Part shown: positions 35,263-50,268 of the stretch, one piece after another
Position numbering within the stretch: the first letter of the stretch is position 1
Layout: each line of letters opens with the position of its first letter
Origin: Cherax quadricarinatus
Taxonomy: Eukaryota > Arthropoda > Malacostraca > Decapoda > Parastacidae
Direction of reading: 5' to 3'
Assembly (NCBI RefSeq): GCF_038502225.1
Contig: NW_027196924.1
Span: forward strand, 1-64,000
Length of the DNA stretch: 64,000 nucleotides
The notes under the pieces: generated by a model
Told to the model about the DNA's origin: nothing
Database searches by the model: none
The model's input: the letters and a program-made list of their open reading frames with translations, nothing else
Made by a program: the position numbers and the translations under genes

Positions 35263-38200
35263 AGTGTCACCATGAGACAGTGTCACCATGAGACAGTGTC
35301 ACCATGAGACAGTGTCACCATGAGACAGTGTCACCATGAGACAGTGTCACCATGAGACAGCGTACACCATGAGACAGTGTCATCGTGAGACAGTGTACAC
35401 CATGAGACAGTGTCATCATGAGACAGTGTACACCATGAGACAGTGTCATCATGAGACATTGTGCACCATGAGACAGTGTCATCATGAGACAGTGTCATCA
35501 TGAGACAGTGTACACCATGAGACAGTGTCATCATGAGACAGTGTACACCATGAGACAGTGTCATCATGAGACAGTGTACACCATGAGACAGTGTCATCAT
35601 GAGACATTGTACACCATGAGACAGTGTACACCATGAGACAGTGTCATCATGAGACATTGTGCACCATGAGACAGTGTCATCATGAGACAGTGTACACCAT
35701 GAGACAGTGTCATCATGAGACAGTGTCATCATGAGACAGTGTACACCATGAGACAGTGTCATCATGAGACAGTGTACACCATGAGACAGTGTCATCATGA
35801 GACATTGTACACCATGAGACAGTGTACACCATGAGACAGTGTCATCATGAGACAGTGTACACCATGAGACAGTGTCATCATGAGACAGTGTACACCATGA
35901 GACAGTGTCATCATGAGACAGTGTACACCATGAGACAGTGTACACCATGAGACAGTCTACACCATGAGACAGTGTACACCATGAGACAGTGTACACCATG
36001 AGACAGTGTCATCATGAGACAGTGTACACCATGAGACAGTGTCATCATGAGACAGTGTACACCATGAGACAGTGTACACCATGAGACAGTGTCATCATGA
36101 GACAGTGTACACCATGAGACAGTGTCATCATGAGACAGTGTACACCATGAGACAGTGTCACCATGAGACAGTGTCATCATGAGACAGTGTCATCATGAGA
36201 CAGTGTCATCATGAGACAGTGTCATCATGAGACAGTGTCATCATGAGACAGTGTCATCATGAGACAGTGTACACCATGAGACAGTGTACACCATGAGACA
36301 GTGTACACCATGAGACAGTGTCATCATGAGACAGTGTACACCATGAGACAGTGTCATCATGAGACAGTGTACACCATGAGACAGTGTCATCATGAGACAG
36401 TGTACACCATGAGACAGTGTCACCATGAGACAGTGTACACCATAAGACAGTGTACACCATGAGACAGTGTACACCATGAGACAGTGTACACCATGAGACA
36501 GTGTACACCATAAGACAGTGTACACCATGAGACAGTGTCATCATGAGACAGTGTACACCATGAGACAGTGTACACCATGAGACAGTGTACACCATGAGAC
36601 AGTGTCATCATGAGACAGTGTACACCATGAGACAGTGTCATCATGAGACAGTGTACACCATGAGACAGTGTCATCATGAGACAGTGTACACCATGAGACA
36701 GTGTCACCATGAGACAGTGTACACCATAAGACAGTGTACACCATGAGACAGTGTACACCATGAGACAGTGTACACCATGAGACAGTGTACACCATGAGAC
36801 AGTGTACACCATGAGACAGTGTCATAATGAGACAGTGTACACCATGAGACAGTGTACACCATGAGACAGTGTACACCATGAGACAGTGTACACCATGAGA
36901 CAGTGTACACCATGAGACAGTGTACACCATGAGACAGTGTCATCATGAGACAGTGTACACCATGAGACAGTGTCATCATGAGACAGTGTACACCATGAGA
37001 CAGTGTACACCATGAGACATTGTACACCATGAGACAGTGTACACCATGAGACAGTGTACACCATGAGACAGTGTACACCATGAGACAGTGTACACCATGA
37101 GACAGTGTCATCATGAGACAGTGTACACCATGAGACAGTGTACACCATGAGACAGTGTCATCATGAGACAGTGTACACCATGAGACAGTGTACACCATGA
37201 GACAGTGTCATCATGAGACATTGTACACCATGAGACTGTGTACACCATGAGACAGTGTACACCATGAGACAGTGTACACCATGAGACAGTGTCATCATGA
37301 GACAGTGTACACCATGAGACAGTGTCATCATGAGACATTGTACACCATGAGACAGTGTACACCATGAGACAGTGTCATCATGAGACAGTGTACACCATGA
37401 GACAGTGTCATCATGAGACAGTGTACACCATGAGACAGTGTACACCATGAGACAGTGTCATCATGAGACAGTGTACACCATGAGACAGTGTACACCATGA
37501 GACAGTGTCATCATGAGACAGTGTACACCATGAGACAGTGTACACCATGAGACAGTGTCACCATGAGACAGTGTACACCATGAGACAGTGTACACCATGA
37601 GACAGTGTCACCATGAGACAGTGTACACCATGAGACAGTGTACACCATGAGACAGTGTACACCATGAGACAGTGTACACCATGAGACAGTGTACACCATG
37701 AGACAGTGTACACCATGAGACAGTGTCATCATGAGACAGTGTCATCATGAGACAGTGTACACCATGAGACAGTGTCATCATGAGACAGTGTACACCATGA
37801 GACAGTGTACACGATGAGACAGTGTCATCATGAGACAGTGTACACCATGAGACAGTGTACACGATGAGACAGTGTACACGATGAGACAGTGTACACCATG
37901 AGACAGTGTCATCATGAGACAGTGTACACCATGAGACAGTGTACACGATGAGACAGTGTACACCATGAGACAGTGTCATCATGAGACAGTGTACACCATG
38001 AGACAGTGTACACGATGAGACAGTGTACACCATGAGACAGTGTCATCATGAGACAGTGTACACCATGAGACAGTGTCATCATGAGACAGTGTACACCATG
38101 AGACAGTGTACACGATGAGACAGTGTACACCATGAGACAGTGTCATCATGAGACAGTGTACACCATGAGACAGTGTACACGATGAGACAGTGTACACCAT

Positions 38201-41200
38201 GAGACAGTGTCATCATGAGACAGTGTACACGATGAGACAGTGTACACGATGAGACAGTGTACACGATGAGACAGTGTACACGATGAGACAGTGTCATCAT
38301 GAGACAGTGTACACCATGAGACAGTGTACACGATGAGACAGTGTACACCATGAGACAGTGTCATCATGAGACAGTGTACACCATGAGACAGTGTCATCAT
38401 GAGACAGTGTACACGATGAGACAGTGTACACCATGAGACAGTGTCATCATGAGACAGTGTACACCATGAGACAGTGTACACCATGAGACAGTGTACACCA
38501 TGAGACAGTGTACACCATGAGACAGTGTACACCATGAGACAGTGTACACCATGAGACAGTGTCATCATGAGACAGTGTACACCATGAGACAGTGTCATCA
38601 TGAGACAGTGTACACCATGAGACAGTGTCATCATGAGACAGTGTACACCATGAGACAGTGTCATCATGAGACAGTGTACACCATGAGACAGTGTCATCAT
38701 GAGACAGTGTACACCATGAGACAGTGTCATCATGAGACAGTGTACACCATGAGACAGTGTCATCATGAGACAGTGTACACCATGAGACAGTGTACACGAT
38801 GAGACAGTGTACACCATGAGACAGTGTCATCATGAGACAGTGTACACCATGAGACAGTGTACACCATGAGACAGTGAACACCATGAGACAGTGTCATCAT
38901 GAGACAGTGTACACGATGAGACAGTGTACACGATGAGACAGTGTACACGATGAGACAGTGAACACCATGAGACAGTGTACACCATGAGACAGTGTCATCA
39001 TGAGACAGTGTACACGATGAGACAGTGTACACGATGAGACAGTGTCATCATGAGACAGTGTCACCATGAGACAGTGTACACCATGAGACAGTGTACACCA
39101 TGAGACAGTGTACACCATGAGACAGTGTACACCATGAGACAGTGTCATCATGAGACAGTGTACACGATGAGACAGTGTACACGATGAGACAGTGTACACC
39201 ATGAGACAGTGTACACCATGAGACAGTGTACACCATGAGACAGTGTACACGATGAGACAGTGTCATCATGAGACAGTGTACACCATGAGACAGTGTACAC
39301 GATGAGACAGTGTCATCATGAGACAGTGTCATCATGAGACAGTGTACACCATGAGACAGTGTACACGATGAGACAGTGTACACCATGAGACAGTGTCATC
39401 ATGAGACAGTGTACACCATGAGACAGTGTACACCATGAGACAGTGTACACCATGAGACAGTGTCATCATGAGACAGTGTACACCATGAGACAGTGTACAC
39501 GATGAGACAGTGTCATCATGAGACAGTGTACACCATGAGACAGTGTCATCATGAGACAGTGTACACCATGAGACAGTGTACACCATGAGACAGTGTACAC
39601 CATGAGACAGTGTCATCATGAGACAGTGTACACCATGAGACAGTGTACACCATGAGACAGTGTACACCATGAGACAGTGTCATCATGAGACAGTGTACAC
39701 CATGAGACAGTGTCACCATGAGACAGTGTACACCATGAGACAGTGTCATCATGAGACAGTGTACACCATGAGACAGTGTCATCATGAGACAGTGTACACC
39801 ATGAGACAGTGTACACCATGAGACAGTGTACACCATGAGACAGTGTCATCATGAGACAGTGTACACCATGAGACAGTGTACACCATGAGACAGTGTACAC
39901 CATGAGACAGTGTACACGATGAGACAGTGTCATCATGAGACAGTGTACACGATGAGACAGTGTCATCATGAGACAGTGTCATCATGAGACAGTGTACACC
40001 ATGAGACAGTGTCATCATGAGACAGTGTACACCATGAGACAGTGTCATCATGAGACAGTGTACACGATGAGACAGTGTACACCAAGAGACAGTGTACACC
40101 ATGAGACAGTGTACACGATGAGACAGTGTACACCATGAGACAGTGTACACCATGAGACAGTGTACACCATGAGACAGTGTACACCATGAGACAGTGTACA
40201 CCATGAGACAGTGTACACCATGAGACAGTGTACACCATGAGACAGTGTACACCATGAGACAGTGTACACCATGAGACAGTGTACACCATGAGACAGTGTA
40301 CACCATGAGACAGTGTCATCATGAGACAGTGTACACGATGAGACAGTGTACACCATGAGACAGTGTACACCATGAGACAGTGTACACCATGAGACAGTGT
40401 CATCATGAGACAGTGTACACCATGAGACAGTGTCATCATGAGACAGTGTACACCATGAGACAGTGTACACGATGAGACAGTGTACACCATGAGACAGTGT
40501 ACACCATGAGACAGTGTACACCATGAGACAGTGTCATCATGAGACAGTGTACACCATGAGACAGTGTACACCATGAGACAGTGTACACCATGAGACAGTG
40601 TACACCATGAGACAGTGTCATCATGAGACAGTGTCACCATGAGACAGTGTACACCATGAGACAGTGTACACCATGAGACAGTGTACACCATGAGACAGTG
40701 TACACCATGAGACAGTGTACACCATGAGACAGTGTACACCATGAGACAGTGTACACCATGAGACAGTGTACACCATGAGACAGTGTACACGATGAGACAG
40801 TGTACACCATGAGACAGTGTACACCATGAGACAGTGTACACCATGAGACAGTGTACACGATGAGACAGTGTACACCATGAGACAGTGTACACGATGAGAC
40901 AGTGTCATCATGAGACAGTGTACACCATGAGACAGTGTCACCATGAGACAGTGTACACCATGAGACAGTGTCACCATGAGACAGTGTACACCATGAGACA
41001 GTGTACACCATGAGACAGTGTCACCATGAGACAGTGTACACCATGAGACAGTGTACACCATGAGACAGTGTACACCATGAGACAGTGTACACCATGAGAC
41101 AGTGTACACCATGAGACAGTGTACACCATGAGACAGTGTACACCATGAGACATTGTACACCATGAGACAGTGTACACCATGAGACAGTGTACACCATGAG

Positions 41201-44200
41201 ACAGTGTCACCATGAGACAGTGTACACCATGAGACAGTGTACACCATGAGACAGTGTACACCATGAGACAGTGTACACCATGAGACAGTGTACACCATGA
41301 GACAGTGTCATCATGAGACAGTGTACACCATGAGACAGTGTCATCATGAGACAGTGTACACCATGAGACAGTGTACACCATGAGACAGTGTACACCATGA
41401 GACAGTGTCATCATGAGACAGTGTACACCATGAGACAGTGTCATCATGAGACAGTGTACACCATGAGACAGTGTACACCATGAGACAGTGTACACCATGA
41501 GACAGTGTCATCATGAGACAGTGTACACCATGAGACAGTGTACACCATGAGACAGTGTCATCATGAGACAGTGTACACCATGAGACAGTGTACACCATGA
41601 GACAGTGTACACCATGAGACAGTGTACACCATGAGACAGTGTACACCATGAGACAGTGTCATCATGAGACAGTGTACACCATGAAACAGTGTACACCATG
41701 AGACAGTGTCACCATGAGACAGTGTACACCATGAGACAGTGTCATCATGAGACAGTGTACACCATGAGACAGTGTACACCATGAGACCGTGTCATCATGA
41801 GACAGTGTACACCATGAGACCGTGTCATCATGAGACAGTGTACACCATGAGACAGTGTACACCATGAGACCGTGTCATCATGAGACAGTGTACACCATGA
41901 GACAGTGTACACCATGAGACAGTGTACACCATGAGACAGTGTACACCATGAGACAGTGTCATCATGAGACAGTGTACACCATGAGACAGTGTCACCATGA
42001 GACAGTGTCACCATGAGACATTGTACACCATGAGACAGTGTACACCATGAGACAGTGTACACCATGAGACAGTGTACACCATGAGACAGTGTCATCATGA
42101 GACAGTGTCATCATGAGACAGTGTACACCATGAGACAGTGTACACCATGAGACAGTGTACACCATGAGACATTGTACACCATGAGACAGTGTACACCATG
42201 AGACAGTGTACACCATGAGACAGTGTCACCATGAGACAGTGTCATCATGAGACAGTGTACACCATGAGACAGTGTACACCATGAGACAGTGTACACCATG
42301 AGACAGTGTACACCATGAGACAGTGTACACCATGAGACAGTGTACACCATAAGACAGTGTACACCATGAGACAGTGTACACCATGAGACAGTGTACACCA
42401 TGAGACAGTGTACACCATGAGACAGTGTACACCATGAGACAGTGTACACCATGAGACAGTGTACACCATGAGACAGTGTACACCATGAGACAGTGTACAC
42501 CATGAGACAGTGTACACCATGAGACAGTGTACACCATGAGACATTGTACACCATGAGACAGTGTACACCATGAGACAGTGTCACCATGAGACAGTGTCAT
42601 CATGAGACAGTGTACACCAAGAGACAGTGTCACCATGAGACAGTGTACACCATGAGACAGTGTACACCATGAGACAGTGTACATCATGAGACAGTGTACA
42701 CCATGAGACAGTGTACACCATGAGACAGTGTCACCATGAGACAGTGTCATCATGAGACAGTGTACACCATGAGACAGTGTACACCATGAGACAGTGTACA
42801 CCATGAGGGAGTGTACACCATGAGACAGTGTACACCATGAGACAGTGTCACCATGAGACAGTGTACACCATGAGACAGTGTACACCATGAGACAGTGTAC
42901 ACCATGAGACAGTGTACACCATGAGACAGTGTACACCATGAGGGAGTGTACACCATGAGACAGTGTACACCATGAGACAGTGTCACCATGAGACAGTGTA
43001 CACCATGAGACAGTGTACACCATGAGACAGTGTACACCATGAGACAGTGTACACCATGAGACAGTGTACACCATGAGACAGTGTACACCATGAGACAGTG
43101 TCACCATGAGACAGTGTACACCATGAGACAGTGTACACCATGAGACAGTGTACACCATGAGACAGTGTCATCATGAGACAGTGTACACCATGAGACAGTG
43201 TCACCATGAGACAGTGTACACCATGAGACAGTGTACACCATGAGACAGTGTACACCATGAGACAGTGTACACCATGAGACAGTGTACACCATGAGACAGT
43301 GTACACCATGAGACAGTGTCACCATGAGACAGTGTACACCATGAGACAGTGTACACCATGAGACAGTGTACACCATGAGACAGTGTACACCATGAGACAG
43401 TGTACACCATGAGACAGTTTACACCATGAGACAGTGTCATCATGAGACAGTGTACACCATGAGACAGTGTACACCATGAGACAGTGTACACCATGAGACA
43501 GTGTACACCATGAGACAGTGTACACCATGAGACAGTGTACACCATGAGACAGTGTCACCATGAGACAGTGTACACCATGAGACAGTGTACACCATGAGAC
43601 AGTGTCATCATGAGACAGTGTACACCATGAGACAGTGTCACCATGAGACAGTGTCCCCATGAGACAGTGTACACCATGAGACATTGTACACCATGAGACA
43701 GTGTACACCATGAGACATTGTCACCATGAGACAGTGTACACCATGAGACAGTGTCATCATGAGACAGTGTACACCATGAGACAGTGTACACCATGAGACA
43801 GTGTACATCATGAGACAGTGTACACCATGAGACAGTGTACACCATGAGACAGTGTCATCATGAGACAGTGTACACCATGAGACTGTGTACACCATGAGAC
43901 TGTGTACACCATGAGACAGTGTCACCATGAGACAGTGTACACCATGAGACAGTGTACACCATGAGACAGTGTACACCATGAGACAGTGTACACCATGAGA
44001 CAGTGTCACCATGAGACAGTGTATACCATGAGACAGTGTACACCATGAGACAGTGTCATCATGAGACAGTGTACACCATGAGACAGTGTACACCATGAGA
44101 CAGTGTACACCATGAGACAGTGTCACCATGAGACAGTGTACACCATGAGACAGTGTCATCATGAGACAGTGTACACCATGAGACAGTGTCACCATGAGAC

Positions 44201-47200
44201 AGTGTACACCATGAGACAGTGTACACCATGAGACAGTGTCACCATGAGACAGTGTACACCATGAGACAGTGTACACCATGAGACAGTGTCATCATGAGAC
44301 AGTGTACACCATGAGACAGTGTCACCATGAGACAGTGTACACCATGAGACAGTGTACACCATGAGACAGTGTCACCATGAGACAGTGTACACCATGAGAC
44401 AGTGTACACCATGAGACAGTGTACACCATGAGACAGTGTACACCATGAGACAGTGTACACCATGAGACAGTGTACACCATGAGACAGTGTCACCATGAGA
44501 CAGTGTACACCATGAGACAGTGTACACCATGAGACAGTGTCACCATGAGACAGTGTACACCATGAGACAGTGTCATCATGAGACAGTGTCACCATGAGAC
44601 AGTGTCACCATGAGACAGTGTACACCATGAGACAGTGTACACCATGAGACAGTGTACACAATGAGACAGTGTACACCATGAGACAGTGTACACCATGAGA
44701 CAGTGTCACCATGAGACAGTGTACACCATGAGACAGTGTCATCATGAGACAGTGTACACCATGAGACAGTGTCACCATGAGACAGTGTACACCATGAGAC
44801 AGTGTACACCATGAGACAGTGTCATCATGAGACAGTGTACACCATGAGACAGTGTCATCATGAGACAGTGTACACCATGAGACAGTGTACACCATGAGAC
44901 AGTGTCATCATGAGACAGTGTACACCATGAGACAGTGTACACCATGAGATAGTGTACACCATGAGACAGTGTACACCATGAGACAGTGTACACCATGAGA
45001 CATTGTACACCATGAGACAGTGTACACCATGAGACAGTGTCACCATGAGACAGTGTCATCATGAGACGGTGTACACCATGAGACAGTGTCACCATGAGAC
45101 AGTGTCATCATGAGACAGTGTACACCATGAGACAGTGTACACCATGAGACAGTGTCATCATGAGACAGTGTCACCATGAGACAGTGTACACCATGAGACA
45201 GTGTACACCGTGAGACAGTGTACACCATGAGACAGTGTACACCATGAGACAGTGTACACCATGAGACAGTGTACACCATGAGACAGTGTACACCATGAGA
45301 CAGTGTACACCATGAGACAGTGTACACCATGAGACAGTGTCATCATGAGACAGTGTCATCATGAGACAGTGTACACCATGAGACAGTGTCATCATGAGAC
45401 AGTGTACACCATGAGACAGTGTCATCATGAGACAGTGTCATCATGAGACAGTGTACACCATGAGACAGTGTACACCATGAAACAGTGTACACCATGAGAC
45501 ATTGTACACCGTGAGACAGTGTACACCATGAGACAGTGTCACCATGAGACGGTGTCATCATGAGACAGTGTACACCATGAGACAGTGTCACCATGAGACA
45601 GTGTTATCATGAGACAGTGTCATCATGAGACAGTGTCATCATGAGACAGTGTACACCATGAGACAGTGTACACCATGAGACAGTGTACACCATGAGACAG
45701 TGTCATCATGAGACAGTGTACACCATGAGACAGTGTACACCATGAGACAGTGTACACCATGAGACAGTGTACACCATGAGACAGTGTACACCATGAGACA
45801 GTGTACACCTTGAGACAGTGTACACCATGAGACAGTGTCACCATGAGACAGTGTACACCATGAGACATTGTACACCATGAGACAGTGTACACCATGAGAC
45901 AGTGTCACCATGAGACAGTGTACACCATGAGACAGTGTCATCATGAGACAGTGTACACCATGAGACAGTGTACACCATGAGACAGTGTACACCATGAGAC
46001 AGTGTACACCATGAGACAGTGTACACCATGAGACATTGTACACCATGAGACAGTGTACACCATGAGACAGTGTCATCATGAGACAGTGTACACCATGATA
46101 CAGTGTCACCATGAGACAGTGTACACCATGAGACAGTGTACACCATGAGACAGTGTACACCATGAGACAGTGTACACCATGAGACTGTGTACACCATGAG
46201 ACAGTGTCACCATGAGACAGTGTACACCATGAGACAATGTACACCATGAGACAGTGTACACCATGAGACAGTGTCATCATGAGACAATGTCTTCATGAGA
46301 CAGTGTACACCATGAGACAGTGTCACCATGAGACAGTGTACACCATGAGACAGTGTCATCATGAGACAGTGTACACCATGAGACAGTGTCACCATGAGAC
46401 AGTGTACACCATGAGACAGTGTACACCATGAGACAGTGTACACCATGAGACAGTGTCATCATGAGACAGTGTCATCATGAGACAGTGTACACCATGAGAC
46501 AGTGTCACCATGAGACAGTGTACACCATGAGACAGTGTCATCATGAGACAGTGTACACCATGAGACAGTGTCACCATGAGACAGTGTACACCATGAGACA
46601 GTGTACACCATGAGACAGTGTCATCATGAGACAGTGTACACCATGAGACAGTGTCATCATGAGACAGTGTACACCATGAGACAGTGTCACGATGAGACAG
46701 TGTACACCATGAGACAGTGTACACCATGAGACCGTGTCATCATGAGACAGTGTACACCATGAGACAGTGTCATCATGAGACAGTGTACACCATGAGACAG
46801 TGTACACCATGAGACAGTGTCATCATGAGACAGTGTACACCATGAGACAGTGTCATCATGAGACAGTGTACACCATGAGACAGTGTACACCATGAGACAG
46901 TGTACACCATGAGACAGTGTACACCATGAGACAGTGTCATCATGAGACAGTGTACACCATGAGACAGTGTACACCATGAGACAGTGTACACCATGAGACA
47001 GTGTACACCATGAGACATTGTACACCATGAGACAGTGTACACCATGAGACAGTGTCATCATGAGACAGTGTACACCATGAGACAGTGTCACCATGAGACA
47101 GTGACACCATGAGACAGTGTACACCATGAGACAGTGTACACCATGAGTGTTTACACCATGAGACTGTGTACACCATGAGACAGGAGTCACCATGAGACAG

Positions 47201-47614
47201 TGTACACCATGAGACAGTGTACACCATGAGACAGTGTACACCATGAGACAGTGTACACCATGAGACAGTGTACACCATGAGACAGTGTCATCATGAGACA
47301 GTGTACACCATGAGACAGTGTCATCATGAGACAGTGTACACCATGAGACAGTGTACACCATGAGACAGTGTCACCATGAACAGTGTCATCATGAGACAGT
47401 GTACACCATGAGACAGTGTCACCATGAGACAGCGTCACCATGAGACAGTGTCACCATGAGACAGTATCACCCTTAGACAGTGTCACCATGAGACAGCGTC
47501 ACCATGAGACAGTGTCACAATGAGACAGTGTCACCATGAGACAGTGTCACCATGATACAGTGTCACCATGAGACAGTGTCACCATGAGACAGTGTCATGA
47601 TGAGACAGTGTCAC
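35263..47614. repeat. 16/17-bp satellite array, about 12.35 kb
   Basis: Roughly 740 head-to-tail units of two lengths: 16-mers tgtcaccatgagacag and tgtcatcatgagacag, and 17-mers tgtacaccatgagacag and tgtacacgatgagacag. The 17-mer has one extra A. Both array edges (35265-35360 and about 47410-47610) are almost purely the CACC 16-mer. The ACACGATG 17-mer occurs only between about 37810 and 40905. Many short minus-strand frames (SHGVHCLMVYTVSWC type) arise only because the mixed unit lengths keep shifting phase. None is coding. Confidence 0.96.
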
Positions 47615-47619
47615 CAGCA

Positions 47620-47987
47620 ATATAAGAACATGAGAACATAAGAAAGGAGGAACACTGCAGGAGGCCTGTTGGCCCATACTAGGCAGGTCCTTTACATTCA
47701 TCCCACTAACAAAACATTTGCCCAACCCAGTTTTCAATGCCACCCAAGAAATAAGCTCTGATGTGAAAGTCCCACTCAAATCCAACCCCTCCCACTCATG
47801 TACTTATCCAACCTAAATTTGAAACTACCCAAAGTCCTAGCCTCAATAACCCAACTAGGTAGACTGTTCCACTCATCAACTACCCTATTTCCAAACCAAT
47901 ACTTTCCTATGTCCTTTCTAAATCTAAACTTATCTAATTTAAATCCATTACTGCGGGTTCTCTCATTCACTGACACATTCACTGAGT
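47620..47987 (-). pseudogene. Family E copy E2: CR1 3'-end relic
   Basis: On the minus strand this matches the last part of E1 ORF2 (KLDKFRFRKDIGKYW and SLGSFK-like residues ending YMSGRGW) and its 3' tail, including the ggcccatactaggcaggtcc block and terminal taagaacat-like repeats. It is 5'-truncated and older than E1, with several indels. Confidence 0.85.
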
Positions 47988-48352
47988 AGGTGCAGCTAGA
48001 GAACTGGACCTGACTCTGGGGATATCTAAGGGAGACATAATTAAGATATGTAAGATACTCAGAGGAACTAAATGAACAACGGAATACCAGAACCAAAAAC
48101 AAGGGGAATACAGTGAAACTAAGAGTACAGAGGCGTCACCAGAATATTAGGAAGAACTTTTTCAGTCTCAGAGTAGTGGAGAAATGGATTGATCTGGTTG
48201 TGGAAGTGACGGAGGTAAATTTAATACACAGTTTTAAGGGTAGGTATAAGAAGAGTAGGCTGGAAACCAGTAATACTGGCCGATGACGCTTAGGAGGCAG
48301 AGGCAAGAGACCAGACTTGACCCTTGCGAACACAAAAAGCCGAGTACATGAA
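47988..48352 (+). pseudogene. Old 3'-end relic of a family A-like element
   Basis: Translated fragments resemble the C-terminus of family A ORF2: GGATATCTAAGGGAGACATA for the RGD-I region, then residues like NIRKNFFSLRVVEKW and LIHSFKGRYKK. The end, gcgaacacaaaaagccgagt, is a decayed form of the family A terminal repeat. Stops and indels are frequent. Confidence 0.65.
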
Positions 48353-49148
48353 AGTTTAAGCCACCGACTTCACAAACTCTTCGCCACAAAGGAACATAAT
48401 CATTACATCTCTTAACATTCTGGTATGCGGTCCAGAGTCAAATTATTTCCACTCTGGTGCCCAGGTAACCAAGGCAGCACTTTGGAAAGAATTTTGTGAA
48501 CTGCCTAAATTCTGATGCAACATTATTTGTAAGGTTTAAGACCCATGGACTGCTCATTGGTCAATTAGGCCACTGTTCACTTGTATACTGACATCAAGAA
48601 TACCATCATGCTAATACCTCTCAGTATATGTATATAAACCGACAGATGTGTCTCTCAGTGTATATATGCTGAAAGACACATCCCTTCCAAGATTCAGTGT
48701 TGTCTACGTAAAGTATTCTATATCTGCCCTGCAAACGTAAGTTTCCTTACCTGGCAGGACCAGTATCTCTCCCGGTTCTTAGCTTAACCTAACGAGGCGG
48801 ACAGACACTCATACCGGGTGATCCGTCACACTCTAGACTGTGTAATTCTTAGCCACTAACACATACTTCAGCACTTTACTCATCCACTCGCTCATGGAAT
48901 CATGTCACTCAGGTACAGAATTATGCACCTTGATATGCACTGTCAGCGGTGCAATATAACAATGTGCTGTGCAATAATTCGTACATTATACCTCGGCTCG
49001 TCAGGAAAACGCGTAGGTGCACTAATGCTCTCAATATTATGGTTTCGGTAAGACACTAAGTGAACACCAGGACATATTTATCAGAATATATTTCGATCTT
49101 GGGACCTTGGTGACTTCTGGCCTATACAGTGAAAGCATTGCTGCTGCA
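48353..49148. other. Unassigned 0.8 kb, possible solo LTR
   Basis: No open frame of note. A TATA-like gtatataaacc at 48630-48640 is followed by an initiator-like stretch and, near 48816-48832, ccgggtgatccgtcaca, a plausible LTR end. This could be a solo LTR of a Gypsy-type element, but no second copy or primer site is in the window, so the call is weak. Confidence 0.3.
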
Positions 49149-50150
49149 ATGCATCCTAAGATGCTCCACCAGCATCCTAAGATGCTTCACCAGCATCCTA
49201 AGATGCTCCACCAGCATCCTAAGATGCTCCACCAGCATCCTAAGATGCTCCACCAGCATCCTAAGATGCTCCACCAGCATCCTAAGATGCTCCACCAGCA
49301 TCCTATGATGCTCCACCAGCATCCTATGATGCTCCACCAGCATCCTAAGATGCTCCACCAGCATCCTAAGATGCTCCACCAGCATCCTAAGATGCTCCAC
49401 CAGCATCCTAAGATGCTCCACCAGCATTCTAAGATGCTCCACCAGCATCCTAAGATGCTCCACCAGCATCCTAAGATGCTCCACTAGCATCCTAAGATGC
49501 TCCACCAGCATCCTAAGATGCTCCACCAGCATCCTAAGATGCTCCACCAGCATCCAAAGATGCTCCACCAGCATCCTATGATGCTCCACCAGCATCCTAA
49601 GATGCTCCACCAGCATCCTAAGATGCTCCACCAGCATCCTATGATGCTCCACCAGCATCCTATGATGCTCCACCAGCATCCTAAGATGCTCCACCAGCAT
49701 CCTAAGATGCTCCACCAGCATCCTAAGATGCTCCACCAGCATCCTAAGATGCTCCACCAGCATCCTAAGATGCTCCACCAGCATCCTAAGATGCTCCACC
49801 AGCATCCTATGATGCTCCACCAGCATCCTAAGATGCTCCACCAGCATCCTAAGATGCTCCACCAGCATCCTATGATGCTCCACCAGCATCCTAAGATGCT
49901 CCACCAGCATCCTAAGATGCTCCACCAGCATCCTAAGATGCTCCACCAGCATCCTATGATGCTCCACCAGCATCCTAAGATGCTCCACCAGCATCCTAAG
50001 ATGCTCTACCAGCATCCTAAGATGCTCCACCAGCATCCTAAGATGCTCCACCAGCATCCTAAGATGCTCCACTAGCATCCTCCACCAGCATCCTAGATGC
50101 TCCACCAGCATCCTAAGATGCTCCACCAGCATCCTAAGATGCTCCACCAG
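49149..50150. repeat. 21-bp minisatellite, about 47 units
   Basis: The unit catcctaagatgctccacca plus g repeats in register; common variants are cctatg for cctaag and ccacta for ccacca. The phase breaks near 50073-50100. Plus (MLHQHPK) and minus (RMLVEHL) peptides are open because the unit length is a multiple of three. The right edge touches the 3' end of CR1 copy E1. Confidence 0.95.
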
Positions 50151-50268
50151 AACATAAGAATGGAGGAACACTGCAGAAGGCCTACTGGCCCATACAAGGC
50201 AGGTCCTTATCAAAACGACCTCTACCCAAAGCTACCCAAGAATTAACTCCCGTACCCAATGACACCAA
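50151..50268 (-). other. E1 3' untranslated tail
   Basis: This conserved CR1 3' tail also appears in relics E2 (47620) and E3 (56404). The reverse transcriptase of the family presumably recognises it. It runs directly into the 21-bp minisatellite. Confidence 0.8.

Noticed and set aside
35331..47441. Dozens of Cys/His-rich minus-strand frames (HCLMVYTVSW type)
   Set aside because: They are phase artefacts of mixed 16- and 17-bp units.
34617..47614. CRISPR-like arrays of short repeats
   Set aside because: There are no variable spacers and the context is eukaryotic. These are plain satellites.
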